Assembly (NCBI GenBank): GCA_036172665.1
Contig: CM069869.1
Location: forward strand, 3,286,001-3,350,000
Direction: 5' to 3'
DNA: 64,000 nucleotides
Source: Prosopocoilus inquinatus
Taxonomy: Eukaryota; Arthropoda; Insecta; Coleoptera; Lucanidae
Shown here: piece by piece, positions 11,578 to 23,800 of the stretch
How the letters are laid out: each line of letters opens with the position of its first letter
Numbering within the stretch: position 1 is the first letter of the stretch
The notes under the pieces: generated by a model
The model's input: the letters and a program-made list of their open reading frames with translations, nothing else
The model's database searches: none
What the model was told of the DNA's origin: nothing
Program-made: the position numbers and the translations under genes

Positions 11578-14500
11578 GTGGCGTAGCTATAGGGATTGCA
11601 GTGATTACAAAGCAACCCAGCACTAAGACGCTGCAGGCGCCTGTTCGAAGCTTAAAGTAAAAAATAATGACAGACGGTTATAAACAAAATATAATCGATT
11701 ATACAAAACAATAATCGAATAATAAATTCAAGACATTCAGAATTTGCAAAAAGGATGCGAAAAATCATCGAGGGAAAGACCAAGAATTTCTTTTTGCATT
11801 TTTGTCAATGCAATCGACTACAAACAAAAGATGATCGATCGATTAATAAATCTATAATCAATTTCTTTTTCTTGGAATTGGGATTTTCTTATGTTTATCA
11901 AAAGCAAAACACAAGGCAATTGATTTTGAATAAAAGGCAATCGCCTAATTGACTAAAATGAACAGTCGATTCTAAATAAAAAACAAACAAAAGACAATCG
12001 CATAGCAAAACTGACGTTCGGTATTTGAAAAGAACTTTAAAAATCTCGAGGCAAACATTAAGAGACTTTTTTTATTCGTAGTCGATGAGAAAAGAAAGAA
12101 AATCAAAAGATAATCGATAACAAATAAATAACAAGTAACTAAAAGCAAATATAATCAATTACAAACAAAAGGTCATCGATTAGTAATTTTTTTTGTTAGG
12201 AAATTTTTCTCCGTTTAAATCAAAAGTAAGAAAAAGGGAAAACAAAACCAGAGCAATCGACTTCCAACGAAAGACGACCGATTACCAAACGAAAGACAAG
12301 CGATTACCAAACAGAAAACGATCGATTACGAAGAACAAACAATCAATTACAAAAAATAGCAAAACTGACATTCGGTATTTGAGAAAAGGACTTAAAAGAC
12401 CGTCGAGAAAAACAATAAGAGACTTCTTTAAAGTTTCTTTTATTTGTAGTCGATGAAAAAAGAGAGAGAATCAATAGACAATCGATAACAAACAAATTAC
12501 AAATAACTACAAGCAAAAATAATCGACTACAAACAAAAGACCATCGATTAATGACCTTTTTGTGAAAAACCAAACAAGGGGCAATCGACTTCCAACGAAA
12601 GACGACCGATTACTAAACGAGAGACAATCGATTATCAAAAAGAAGACGATCGATCATGAATGACAAACAATCAGTTACAAAGAATGGCAAAACTGACATT
12701 CGGTATTTGTAAAAAGGACTTAAAAGACCGTCGAGGCAAACAATAAGAGATTTATTTAGAGTTTTTTTTTTATTCGTAGTCGATGAAAAAAGAAAGAGAA
12801 TCAAAAGACAATCGATAACGATATACTTACAAAAGATCATCGATTAATGATTTCTTGTTTGGATTTTTTTTCTGTTTAAATCAAAAGTAAGAAAAAAAAG
12901 AAAAACGAAACAAGTGACAATCGACTTCCAACGAAAGACGACCGATTACCAAACGAAAGATAATCGATTCGTAAACAGAAGACGATCGATTATGAAGGAC
13001 AAACAATCGATTACAAAGAATAGTAAAACTGACATTCAGTATTTGTAAAAAGGAAAAACATCGTCGAGGCAAACAATAAGAGAATTCTTTAAAGCTTTTT
13101 ATTCGTAGTCGATGAAAAAAGAGAGAGAATTAAAAGACAAATAGAAATAACAAACAAATGACAAATGGCTACAAGCAAATATAATCGACTACAAACAAAA
13201 GATCATTAATTAATGATTTTTTGTTAGGAATTCTTCTTCTGCTTAAATCAAAAATAAGATAAAAGAAAAACAAAACAAGGTGCAATCGACTTCCTACGAA
13301 AGACGACCGATTACCAAACGAAAGAGAATCGATTATCAAACAGAAGACGATTAATCATGAAGGACAACCAATTAATTACAAAGAATAGCAAAACTGACGT
13401 TCGGTATTTGTAAAAAGGACTTAAGAGATCGCCGAGGCAAACAATAAGAGATTTTTTTAAGTTTTTTTTTTAATTCGTAGTCGATGACAAAAGAAAGAGC
13501 ATCAAAAGACAATCGATAACGATATACTTACAAAAGATCATCGATTAATGATTTCTTGTTTGGATTTTTTTTCTGTTTAAATCAAAAGTAAGAAAAAAGA
13601 ACAAAAACAAGGGTGCAAGCGACTTACAACGATAGTCGACCGATTACCAAACGAAAGACAATCGATTATCAAACAGAAGACGATCGATCATGAAGGACAA
13701 ACAATTAATTACAAAGAATAGCAAAAGTGACGTTCGATATTTGTAAAAAGGACTAAAAAGATCGTCGAGGCAAACATTAAGAGACTTTTAAAGCTTTTTT
13801 TTATTCGTCGCCGATGAAAAAGGAAAGAGAATCAAAAGACGATCGATAACAAACAAATGACGAGTAACTATAAGCAAATATAATCGACTACAAATAAAAG
13901 ATCATCGATTAATGATTTTTTTGTTGGTAAATTTTTATCTATTTAAATCAAAAGTAAGAAAAAAGTAAAACAAAACAAATGACGTTCGACTTCCAACGAA
14001 AGACGACCGATTACCGAACAAGAGACAATCGATTATCAAACAGAAAACGATCGATTATGAAGGACAAACAATCAATTACAAAGAATAACAAATCTGACAT
14101 TCAGAATTTGTATAAAGGGGTGCAAGAAATGGCGAGTGGTAAGAAAAAGAGTTCTTTTTTATTTTTTCATTTATTTTTTCATTCAAAGTCGTAGAAATGA
14201 AGAAAAATTCAAAAAACAAGTAAAGCGAGCAAATACAATCGATTATAAACAATAATGAAAAAAAAAATATGAAGTTGAACGGAACTAGATATAGAATATA
14301 AAAAGTGACACAAATATAAGTGGCGCCATCTGTTAATATGCGGTCGCAATTAATTTTGTTCCTTTTAATTACCGAGGAAGAGTTTCAAAATAGCTAAGAA
14401 TTAAAATTCTTCTTCAACAGAATGATTGAGAAACAAGTGAAAAGTATTTTCGTTTGGCGCTAGTTTTCAGGGGTTTTTCTAACCTATAAATTCGACAACT

Positions 14501-14629
14501 CTTGTCACCAGAAGCAGTTAAGCAGTTCTGATTTGAAATGTTTCAGTTTTACTTTGCTACTAACAAATAAATGCAAGACGCTGTTAGAAATTTTGCAACC
14601 CGACGGCTTCGCTTCTGGTTACGCCACTG
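11578..14629. mobile_element. hAT-type non-autonomous DNA transposon carrying a satellite array
   Basis: The ends are inverted: CAGTGGCGTAGC at 11578 and, read from the other end, CAGTGGCGTAAC finishing at 14629 (11 of 12 match). The element is flanked by a perfect 8-bp direct repeat TCTCAAAG (11570-11577 and 14630-14637). An 8-bp duplication with CAGTGGCG-type ends is characteristic of the hAT superfamily. No transposase frame exists inside; most of the interior is a tandem array of ~350-bp units. It would depend on a transposase supplied in trans. Confidence 0.85.
11690..14260. repeat. Satellite array, ~325-365-bp units, about 6-7 copies
   Basis: Corresponding landmarks recur at irregular but similar spacing. 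The word ACTTCCAACGAAAGACGACC or a close variant occurs near 12260, 12586, 12925, 13288, 13622 and 13986, giving periods of about 326, 339, 363, 334 and 364 bp. Each unit also carries a Lys-codon-rich stretch, a TTTAAATCAAAAGTAAGAAAA block and many ATCGAT/CGATTA words spaced roughly 20-25 bp apart, which suggests an older short subrepeat. Open frames in the array are by-products of this repetition. Confidence 0.9.
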
Positions 14630-14637
14630 TCTCAAAG
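14630..14637. other. 8-bp target-site duplication, right (TCTCAAAG)
   Basis: Identical to the 8 bp directly before the element at 11570-11577. Confidence 0.85.
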
Positions 14638-15600
14638 TTAAAACAAGAAGAAAATAAAATAATCTCAAACAAAGGAATTATTGATTTTAATATTATGTTA
14701 CTTTGCTCAAAAACATTATGCTACAGACACATTCACTGCATTTGTTAAATGAAGCAGGCACATAAGAATTCACGTGAAGAATGGCATCATGCTACCTACG
14801 CCTATCATTTACCTGAAGACTTTAGCAAAATGACGATACAATAGTATGCCAGGAGCAAGAAAAGAGGCAAAATCCCTAGCTCGGGTGGAGATACGGGTGG
14901 TGGGTCGATCTTCGACGACAATTTGTTTAAAGGCGCCAGAGATAATTACCCAGCGGAATGCTCGTCAATCCAAAACGCTTATCTCTATTATGAACCGATC
15001 GCCACGCTAACGTGTCGTTTCTACAATTACGCAAAAGTGTAGTGGGCCGCACAAATTCAACAAAGAAACTCGAATATTGGCAATTTATTACTTTAAAACA
15101 CGTAAAATGACGATTAACCTAATTGCTAATCAATATTAACAACTAACAAACTTCAATTTACAATCGTTAATTAGCAAATAATCGGGAACGAACCTTCTGG
15201 GACACGCTATGTGTTGTTAACTATGGTGTCACTTTGTGAGAGCGTTTATGACATCACCTCAAATATATGTTTCAAAGCCTCACGCATGGTGCGATATTGC
15301 TCGCCGTTAGGACATTCGAAACGATGACCTTTTGCTCGTTACGCAAATACTTGCTTAATAATTCTCCAAATTAGATCTGCTACGTAAAGCTTAATTATTA
15401 ATGGTACCTGCATATAAATTCCACAGGCTTTTTAATAATGCACAAAATGGACTGGTGCAGCAGGAGAGGTTTACAAAGCCGCAGACCCGTATTGGAGTTA
15501 TGTCCACGCGGAAAGTAACTCCCAAAAGACAATACAAGACGATAACGAGGCACACTTAATGACTGTTCGTCTAAGCAATGCAGAAAAGGCCGTCTCGAGC
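14638..15600. other. Unannotated DNA
   Basis: No gene recognised. The 114-codon minus-strand frame at 15398-15742 overlaps the duplicated segment that follows, and no domain is recognisable in it. Confidence 0.5.
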
Positions 15601-15601
15601 G

Positions 15602-16052
15602 CGAAAACCAGCATACCACGTGCAAAATCAGCCAATTGTAAATTGAAAAGAATATTTTCGGGACGGCCACGCATGCCTGCGAGTTAGGAACGTACGTTCC
15701 CTGGAGCAAATAGGCGGCGTTGGCTTCACGAAATAGAGTCATGGGTGCAATTAACGAGGTTGAAAAAGCAACTGTAACAATCGCCGAGTGTAACGTCAGA
15801 CATTTGTGGATGATAACAAGAACATATCGAAAACCAGAATACCACCTGCGAAATCAGCCAATTATAACTTAAAAAAATTTTCTTGGGATGGCCACGTATA
15901 CCTGTGGGTCAGGAACGTGCGATCCCTAGAGCAAATAGATGGCGTTGACTTCACGAAATAGAGTCATGGGTGAAATTAACGAGGTTGCAAAAGCAACTGT
16001 AACATTCGCTGAGTGAAATCTCGGACATTTGTAGATGATAAGAATAACATAA
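15602..16052. repeat. Tandem duplication, two units of ~226 bp
   Basis: Unit 1 (15602-15827) and unit 2 (15828-16052) align throughout with scattered differences. Both contain CACGAAATAGAGTCATGGGT and TTAACGAGGTTG. The divergence indicates an old duplication. Confidence 0.85.
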
Positions 16053-17977
16053 TTATTTACTCCGTGAGTGATTTGAAATCTTCTGGTTAACTCCGATGTG
16101 TAATTAGTAATTACCAATTTTTTTCTCATAAATGTCAAGGGAAAATCGTACGTAAATTCGTGTAAATCGGACATAATTCAGAGGATTTCAGATGTTTTAA
16201 TTAATTTAATTAATTAATTCCGACGAACGAAGAACAAAGATATTACTTTGTAATAAAATGGGCTTAAGTTCCGTTCGTTCTTTTCAAGTGAGTATAAGAC
16301 GTGCGGGCGCGGGTTGGAACCCACCTTTCAACTCTATTTATCCCCAATTATTTAAAAAGAAAAGCTTCTCCTTGTGAATAGCTTAATTTGGTTTAGCTAA
16401 AAGCCAAATTGTTTTCTACGTATTGCTCGAATGGTGTCTGCTTATATTTTTGGAATTACTTAAGCTTACTTAAGAGTCTTTCCTTAAAATAATTCAAATA
16501 AAAACCTGTATTTTTAAATAACAGATATCTTCAAATTAAAGATTTTCGTACATTAACGAGAGATTACAAAAAAAAACAATATATGAATTCGATTTCATTA
16601 ATTACAAATATTAATTATTTAATTTAATTATTTAAAATTACCACAACATAGAATCTAGAATATGAAAGACAGAAGGGGAGTTCAATAAAAAAGAATTTAA
16701 TTCTGCCTAAACTCACCTTCGCTGATTGTGGATACTTCAGGTATAATTTATTTAAATTAAAATTAAAATTAAACTAAGAAAATTAACTGGTAGAAAATAT
16801 ATTTGAATTTTTAAAAGAAAACTTTACAACGAAGAAAATTCAGACGCGTGTAAAACCGACGACTTCATGTGGGGAACTGCCCCCGAACTTTCTTCTCTTG
16901 TCCTATTTTTTACGACTTCTAGGATGACATCCTAGTTCCGGGGTTTCTTAGAAAGTCCACGCACTGCAAGTAACGCGCGGAACTTTCCGAAGAGTCACCG
17001 TTGATTTACGTTCTGCAAAGTAGCGCAGTGCACGCTTGTTCTTTTCTTATAACATGAGACATTATACAAGCTGCATGTTTTTAATTTTGTATTTATAAAT
17101 AAATACTTCAACATGTTTTCTAATTCAGATTAATCATATTTCGCCCTGATTTCTAATTTTTAGTAAAGTATCTTAACTAAATAAAGTGTACTGAACTGCA
17201 CAAAAATATTAATGATGAGAATCTGGATTCTTACATGAGCACAGTACCTACATTCATTAATTTGGGCATTACTTTAAAAATTGCCAATTATCGCAAGATC
17301 ACAACAAAGAACGTAAAAATGTGAATGCCATTTTCAGATCTCCCCGCAATAATTCTTGCTTCTTGCGGATTGAACGTTTCATAGTTATTACGTACGTTTT
17401 CTTCGTTGTTACAAGACCCATCCTAGAGCTTGTTATCCGAATAAATTGGACAAATCCTGCCGTTATGGAATAAAAATGCTATTTTATAGGAACGGAGAAA
17501 ACCGATCGGAGGTATAATAAGCGATTGTTAGGTTTGCAAAGACAAAAATTCTAAGAAAGCTTAGAAAAAAATATATAATAATAATAAAAATCTTTAGAAC
17601 ATATCTAAAATAATTTAAGAATATTTTCATCAATTACCAGGGCAATACACACTATATTAATCGGTATTAATTTGAAACCAATGGTTTTATTTGAAAAAAA
17701 AAATGATTAGTGTAACATTTCCATCCGAAATAGATAAATAAAGAACTAAAGAAGCTTAAAAAACGTATTAGCCTTGAGTCATTATAAACGACGTCAATGC
17801 AGCAGCTGTTTATTTCATCAAAAAGTTAATGAAGACGAAATTTAGAAAAAGTATCTTGCAATAGTTTAATTGATGTCATAATCTGTAACTTATAAAACAT
17901 TTTGCTTCATTTGTCTACTTAACTGCGCACCAACATTATTTGCACGATGTGCTACATAATTTAAGAAGAGTGGCAAG
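16053..17977. other. Unannotated AT-rich DNA
   Basis: No coding, RNA or repeat structure recognised apart from AT-rich low complexity. Confidence 0.5.
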
Positions 17978-18316
17978 CGTTATTTAGTTTTAATAGATTC
18001 TAAATTTCACATCATGTTTTGGGACAAAAGTCCAGGTGTTCGATCGGATCTGATCTCTCGCGTTAAATTGTTTTTAATAATAATAATAATAATATTGGTG
18101 AACATTTTTGTTTAGTTCATTAAATTTCGACAGTTGTTGTGCCTGTGCCGAGCCACGGATATTCTCTTTGTAACGCTATATATTTTCTACGTCTAATGTA
18201 TTGCATTATTTGTCTATCCCTACGCTGAACGCACGAGTGTATGTAAATCTCCTGGGGGTTGAAGAATATAACCGCACGCAGTTGGAGCTTTGGCAACTGC
18301 TTCAAAGGGCAACCTA
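17978..18316. repeat. Dispersed direct repeat R4, copy A
   Basis: Aligns with 20502-20813 in the same orientation. Shared blocks include CATTAAATTTCGACAGTTGT, TCTAATGTATTGCATTATTT and CCTACGCTGAACGCACGAGT. It could be a solo repeat or the remnant of a long terminal repeat; no TG...CA ends are visible. Confidence 0.75.
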
Positions 18317-18680
18317 CAGTGTTGCTGTATGGAAAGTCCAAGTCAAATTTCAAGCGTCAGTTTCTATTAAATGCTTACCATGAAATTTTGTTCCCCCCCT
18401 GATTGTAGACATTGTTACATTATTTGTTGAAAATCGTTCGTACTATTTGACGGCGACGTCGTCATGAATTAACTTGTACATAGTACAATACTGTTTTTAA
18501 GAAATTAATCCAGAAAATTCGTTTTGTAAAACAGCCATTTTTTTTCTTTTGCCGATGTGGATGTGGATGTAATTACATGTAGATACTACGACGCTCAACT
18601 TAAATGATACTCCTGTTTGCGAACCACACCCTTAAGAACACTCGGCGTAAGGGCAATGAAATTGTCAAATGATATCGTTT

Positions 18681-18877
18681 AACATATAAAATAGCGACAT
18701 CTTACTATCGCTTTTTGACCTAACATTGCAGTAGGATAGGCAAGGCGGCCATGCTTGACAGCAAGCATGGCCGCCTTGCATGGGGGACTCATTAGGAGCA
18801 AATCCCGCTTCAATTTGTATATCCTACTGCAATGTTAGGTCAAAAAGCGATAGTAAGATGTCGCTATTTTATATGTT
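18681..18877. repeat. Perfect 58-bp inverted repeat with a nested 18-bp hairpin
   Basis: The left arm 18681-18738 is the exact reverse complement of 18820-18877. Inside, 18740-18757 and 18762-18779 form a second perfect 18-bp hairpin with a 4-nt ACAG loop. A 13-bp direct repeat TGATATCGTTTAA sits at 18670-18682 and again at 19049-19061. Exact arms suggest recent formation or gene conversion. Confidence 0.9.
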
Positions 18878-19061
18878 CATCATTCTTACATCGCATTTGC
18901 GAATAAATTGGGCAAGTCGTTTTTGGTCTGCAGTGGGAATGTCGAGCTACGTTTCTGCTGAAGAAGCCCCAAGCAGGGCTGAAACAGCTGTCCAGAGGCT
19001 GCTCGAGGTTCTCACTGCAATCAAAAACGATTTGCACAAAAAATTTTCTGATATCGTTTAA
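18820..19061 (+). repeat. Dispersed repeat segment R5, copy A
   Basis: The 3' half resembles 63690-63780. Both can be read as a peptide containing RAETAVQRL followed by TAIKN, and the upstream part resembles 3343-3400 and 63672-63700. It is a fragment of an unclassified dispersed element; I do not call a gene. Confidence 0.5.
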
Positions 19062-20154
19062 GTGGAGTGTCGTAGTACATACATAATTAAGAAACTGTTA
19101 CATCATATGTAAGAACTCATTGACTTTTTTGTTCAAACATGTTCAATCCTGATTTTTCAGGTAATTTACCTTTTTCTTTTCTTTTTTTAATGCCAGAACT
19201 AAAGCGGATGAAATACTCTCCTTATTGACGACAGAGCATTTACCACCTCGTGCTAATCTTAATTAAAATGAATTAAAAGCAATATTTCTTATGCAGAAAA
19301 AGGTAAAACAATCCAATTATTATTTAATTGCAAGCCAACCGTGTTTTAGTTTTTCTTTCGAAATTTTAAGATTTATTAGCGTCATTGTGTAAGAAAACAA
19401 CCTTACGGCAGTATCAGAATGTTTACAATATTTACAAACACTCTAATAATGCTGACGCCGCAGTAGCAGCCCGGCCTTTCGATGATATTAGACGATCAGC
19501 CACGGTAAAACGCTTATAAATGATTTGTTTCATGCATTTAAGCCGTGTCTCATTAAATTGTGTGTTTTAGTAAAAATATAGTTTTATCGAACCCCTATTG
19601 CTTTTATTTGGCAAGTTTATTTTGCTCTTCCGATAAAATTGGTCATTTCGTAATCGAACTTTTAAAATAACACTTCTTCATTTACAAGAACTAAACAGAG
19701 TTTATTCCGATTTTTTAGTTTTCAACAACCACTTCTGGTATTATTACTGTCGACCTTCTTCAGCTGCAAGAAATAAATATTTTTTTATTCTTCAATGGTC
19801 ACCTCTGGTAATTGTCCACTTTCTGCATACTTCTTCAGCTACAAGAACTAAAGAGGGTTACTTCTTCACACCTGTTAAACCACCCCTAACCTAGAAGCTT
19901 CTTCACCGGTTAAGCCAACCCTAACCTAGAAGATGAGCATCAACGATGGTCACTTCGGATGAACACATCCCAACGAAGTGTCCCAGGATCCCGGTAGCTA
20001 CACTACGGTGTGTGACAAATCAGTCTTCGTTTGTTTGTCTTTCACGTCATATATTGTGACTGCACCTTTTCCCGATTGGTTGGGCCTTTTTGATACGTTT
20101 AAGCAACCGCTTTGACATAGCATCATTTCGTCATTATCACAAGCAAAGTTTTAA
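19062..20154. other. Unannotated DNA with a degenerate tandem repeat
   Basis: About 19670-19940 holds degenerate units sharing CTTCTTCAGCTRCAAGAAMTAAA, CACTTCTGGTA/CACCTCTGGTA and CCCTAACCTAGAAG blocks. Nothing else is recognised. Confidence 0.55.
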
Positions 20155-20159
20155 TTAAC

Positions 20160-20426
20160 CAATTGAATAACGGCATGCAGTGTGATTGGACGTTTCTCCA
20201 AGAATAAGCTCCTTTGTTTAATCTTAATATTTCGATTTTTATTAAAATCTGCCTCAGGAGAAAAACTCACACATGTTTGTTGTACTTTACAAATCTTTGT
20301 CGTTCCAATTTAATTTAATTTTTAAAATGTAATTAATGTTTTACTATTATTTTCGAGTTTGTGGATCGATTTTAGAGCTTATCCTTGTAGAAACGTCCAA
20401 TCAGACTGCATCCTTTTATTCAATTG
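20160..20426. mobile_element. MITE-like element with ~52-bp inverted repeats
   Basis: The left arm 20160-20211 and right arm 20375-20426 are imperfect reverse complements. Both begin CAATTGAATAA and contain GATTGGACGTTTCT. The ~165-bp interior has no frame. The superfamily cannot be assigned because the flanks are AT-rich and the target duplication is ambiguous. Confidence 0.75.
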
Positions 20427-20501
20427 ATTATTTATTCAATTAATTAATTACGACGCAGTGCATACTTAATAACAACACGACGCAATGAATAAGCGTCATT
20501 A

Positions 20502-20813
20502 GCGTTATTTAGTTTTAATAGATTCTAAATTTCATATCGCCTTTTAGGATTGACACTAAGATCTGATCTCTCGCGTTAAAATGTTTGGTGAACATTTCAG
20601 TTTAATTCATTAAATTTCGACAGTTGTGCTTGCACCAAACCACGGATATTTTTTCTGTAACGCTTAAATTAACGGATATTTTTTACGTCTAATGTATTGC
20701 ATTATTTGTCTGTCCCTACGCTGAACGCACGAGTGTATGAGAAATCTCTTGGGGATTCAAGAATATCACCTCATGCTGTTGGGGCTTTGGGAACTGCTTT
20801 ACAGTGCAACCTC
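20502..20813. repeat. Dispersed direct repeat R4, copy B
   Basis: Second copy of 17978-18316, separated from it by about 2.2 kb that contains the 58-bp palindrome and the MITE. Confidence 0.75.
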
Positions 20814-23800
20814 AGCTGGGATAATTTTCTTGGCGAGCTTAGTTTTATTACATCATTTAGTAATCCATCCCGTCTCCATTCGAGCTAGTATTGGAAACGA
20901 CGCAACCTTGCCATCAAGTAACTTTAGTATCAGGGCTCTTACTTTTTTGGGAATTCTTCTCAATGACCCTTGCGGTATCCTTTTATGATAGGTATTGCAC
21001 TGTGTCGCTACAACTCGACATTAATTCATCAAAACGGAACTATATATGCGCAGATAAGATCTGCTTGTTACCTGTACGCCTTAGTAACGCGTATCTTAAC
21101 AGATTTTTGTTACAAACAGGCATGTTACAAGAAGCAAATTGAAATTTTTCCTTCGTGTTAAAAATTTCTACATTTTCCACTTTTAAAAGTATCTGCAAAA
21201 CACCACTTTTATAGTTCTAAACCTTTCAGCTTTATTTTCTCATTTTGTTTGAGTGAGTAACAATGTTATCAAAGAGCGCTTGCTGCTGGCTCTGCTGCTG
21301 CTGCAACAAAAATATTTGTTCGTTTTTGAAACTAATTAAGGATAGCTTTCCGTTTATCTACAGCAAAGCGGCGGAGCTGCAGGTCGAATCATAAGAGACA
21401 GGAAGTGATAGGAAATAATTTATGGCACGTTTTTCTTCGTGCCCGGTTACTTCCGGAGCTTTTAAAACATCCAAGTGTGTATTGTAAATAGGGATCGTCG
21501 GGGTTGCGATTTTGTGTAGGGTTCGTTTCTTTCCGATGTTGGTAGCGGTAAGCGGCTTATCTAAGGCGGCGCAGTAGAGTGCAGCGAACGGATCCGTTGC
21601 GAGGAGCAAAATCCGACATCGACAGGGATTATTAGCTCCTGCCCTTGTTCCGTAATCTCGGAACAATGATCTCCACTCTCCCGCCATCTGCACGTTCGTT
21701 TGCTCTAATTACCGCTGAATGCCGGTGTCTATTGCCGCGGCCGAGTCGGATAGCGTTTATTCTGAATTATCGACCGAATTACTCATCGCGCCGATAATAC
21801 GATCACGCGCAAAAATAAATCCCGATGCCTATCCACTAATTTATCGTTTGTTTAAAACGCCTTCCTCATTTCGCCATCCCCCGGCGAAGCGTATACCTGC
21901 GTATATACAAATCCCGATTGTATTTAAATGCTAATGCGTGTCACTTGTGGCAGAAGCTTAATAACGATCGTTCATTGTTGATTATCAAATACACAACAGC
22001 AGAAAAACACCCACATTTTCACTTAATCTTCATTTCAGACAGCTTTATTTTATAAAAAAATGCATTACTCCATTCCTCCCCCTTTCTATTTTGCTAATTA
22101 CTAATTGCCAATGCGTTGATGCTTGGCCGGGTAACCATTAGGTGGGGTTCGAATCCTTTCCTGACGCATTTGAGCTCTGTGTGAAAGATAGAGCAGCTAT
22201 GTATCGGATTGTCTTATTCAGACTCCTTCGAACTGTACGACTAACTAGCCAATACGCTTCCCAGACAACCTTCAATAGTTTGGGGGTAAGCACGGTGGTG
22301 AAAAAAAGATTATCAAAAATCGCACACTATAGTCTATAACATAGTATCCTCGTTTGAAAATGGTTCTTATGGTAGCACTGGATACTGAAGACCTCGTTAT
22401 AACCCTCTTTATTACCTTCGGACCAACAAGCGTAATTAAAATCGTTGAATAATCCTAGGCCATATAAACCAATTTAATATGAGAACACTCCGTCATAAAA
22501 GCTTGCCGGTAAACGTTGAAGTCCGAAGTCAATAAACAAGAATGTAATGTATAGTTAAATGCGAGCTACATGTGTCTAGAAATTATAGCGACGCTGATTT
22601 GCGCATTTGGAATTAGGTATTCATCGAAAAATGCACGGGATGTCCTAAAAGTAACGTTCTTGCTTTTGGAATTCGATTTAGGAAGCTGAAAAAATCGAAA
22701 TTAAACTTGGGGAAAAAAGTTTCGAATGCCTTATTATTGAGTTATTGAGTTGTTCATAAAAGAAGAAAACGGTTCATTGTGCGACGAACAGAAGCAGGGT
22801 CAATCCGCCTACAGCGGTCCAATACGCGTTGTTACAGTCAATTATTTTAATTTGACCGGACCGGTCGGGTAGGCTATTCTTTTTACATGCGCGTCGAGCA
22901 CGTTGCGGTAGTTTTTTTATACATTTCAACTATTTCCGGGCCGCTTTGACCCCTTTCCGCCTCTGAGCAGGAAGCAAGTTAGTTATGGTCACAACTCCTA
23001 GCGCACTGGGTGATTTTGGTGCCTTTTGTTTATGAAAAATTAAACCAGCCGTCTCGAAAGGATCGTTGACCGCATCACTGTTGCTCTTCCCGCATGTGAG
23101 GAATCGTTTTTCGGTTCTGTTGAGTTGTGCCAGGCTATTTTCTGCTTGCCTGTCCTACGACAAGGCCTTGTTTGATTGTGACGCGTGTTTCTTTTAAAAA
23201 TGCCATAAGAGGTGACTGTGGAAAATATAATTCATGCCTTAGCACCATTCATGCATGCTTCAACAACGTTTAAATTTCTAGGGCAAATCTTTAGATGTCA
23301 GAAATGATGCAGTGGTAGCTTCTTGAACTCGCATGAATCAAGCAACGTCATGGAATTTATTTTTCATAGCCATCCCTTATGGCATTAAAAAAAACACACG
23401 TTATATTTTGTGTCCACTTGATTTTCACGTGCGTTTACCGCTTACGGTTGTATATTTCAAGATTTTCTCCCTCCTAGAAAGTTGTCACGGGTAGATTGTA
23501 ACATTGAGTTCGAGCAGACCTGGGAATCGTGTCGCTTAGCACCGAAAACACTGTTAGAATCTCGAGTGGCGTCACGACGGTGTCGTGCGAAACGTCGCGG
23601 AAACCATTTTTATTTCTTTGGAAGCAGCTGCAACTCCGGCAGTTCTCGGACTCCCCTTCCAACGTCGAACTTCTGTGAGGAAGAGTAAGATTTTTCCATC
23701 TTTTTTCTTCGTGGCAACGCGTTGCGTGACCTCACATCTCATAGTATGATTTTCAGGGTTTGTCGTGGAGCGAACTGGCAATGTGGGCGTACTTCGAGCC

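Noticed and set aside
11755..14194. Several Lys/Arg-rich frames on both strands in the satellite
   Set aside because: They arise from the repeated ATCGATTA/AAAGAC words and shift with each unit.
22130..22200. tRNA-like B box (GGTTCGAATCC)
   Set aside because: No complete cloverleaf or matching acceptor stem can be drawn around it; it may come from an old tRNA-derived SINE, but I cannot support that.
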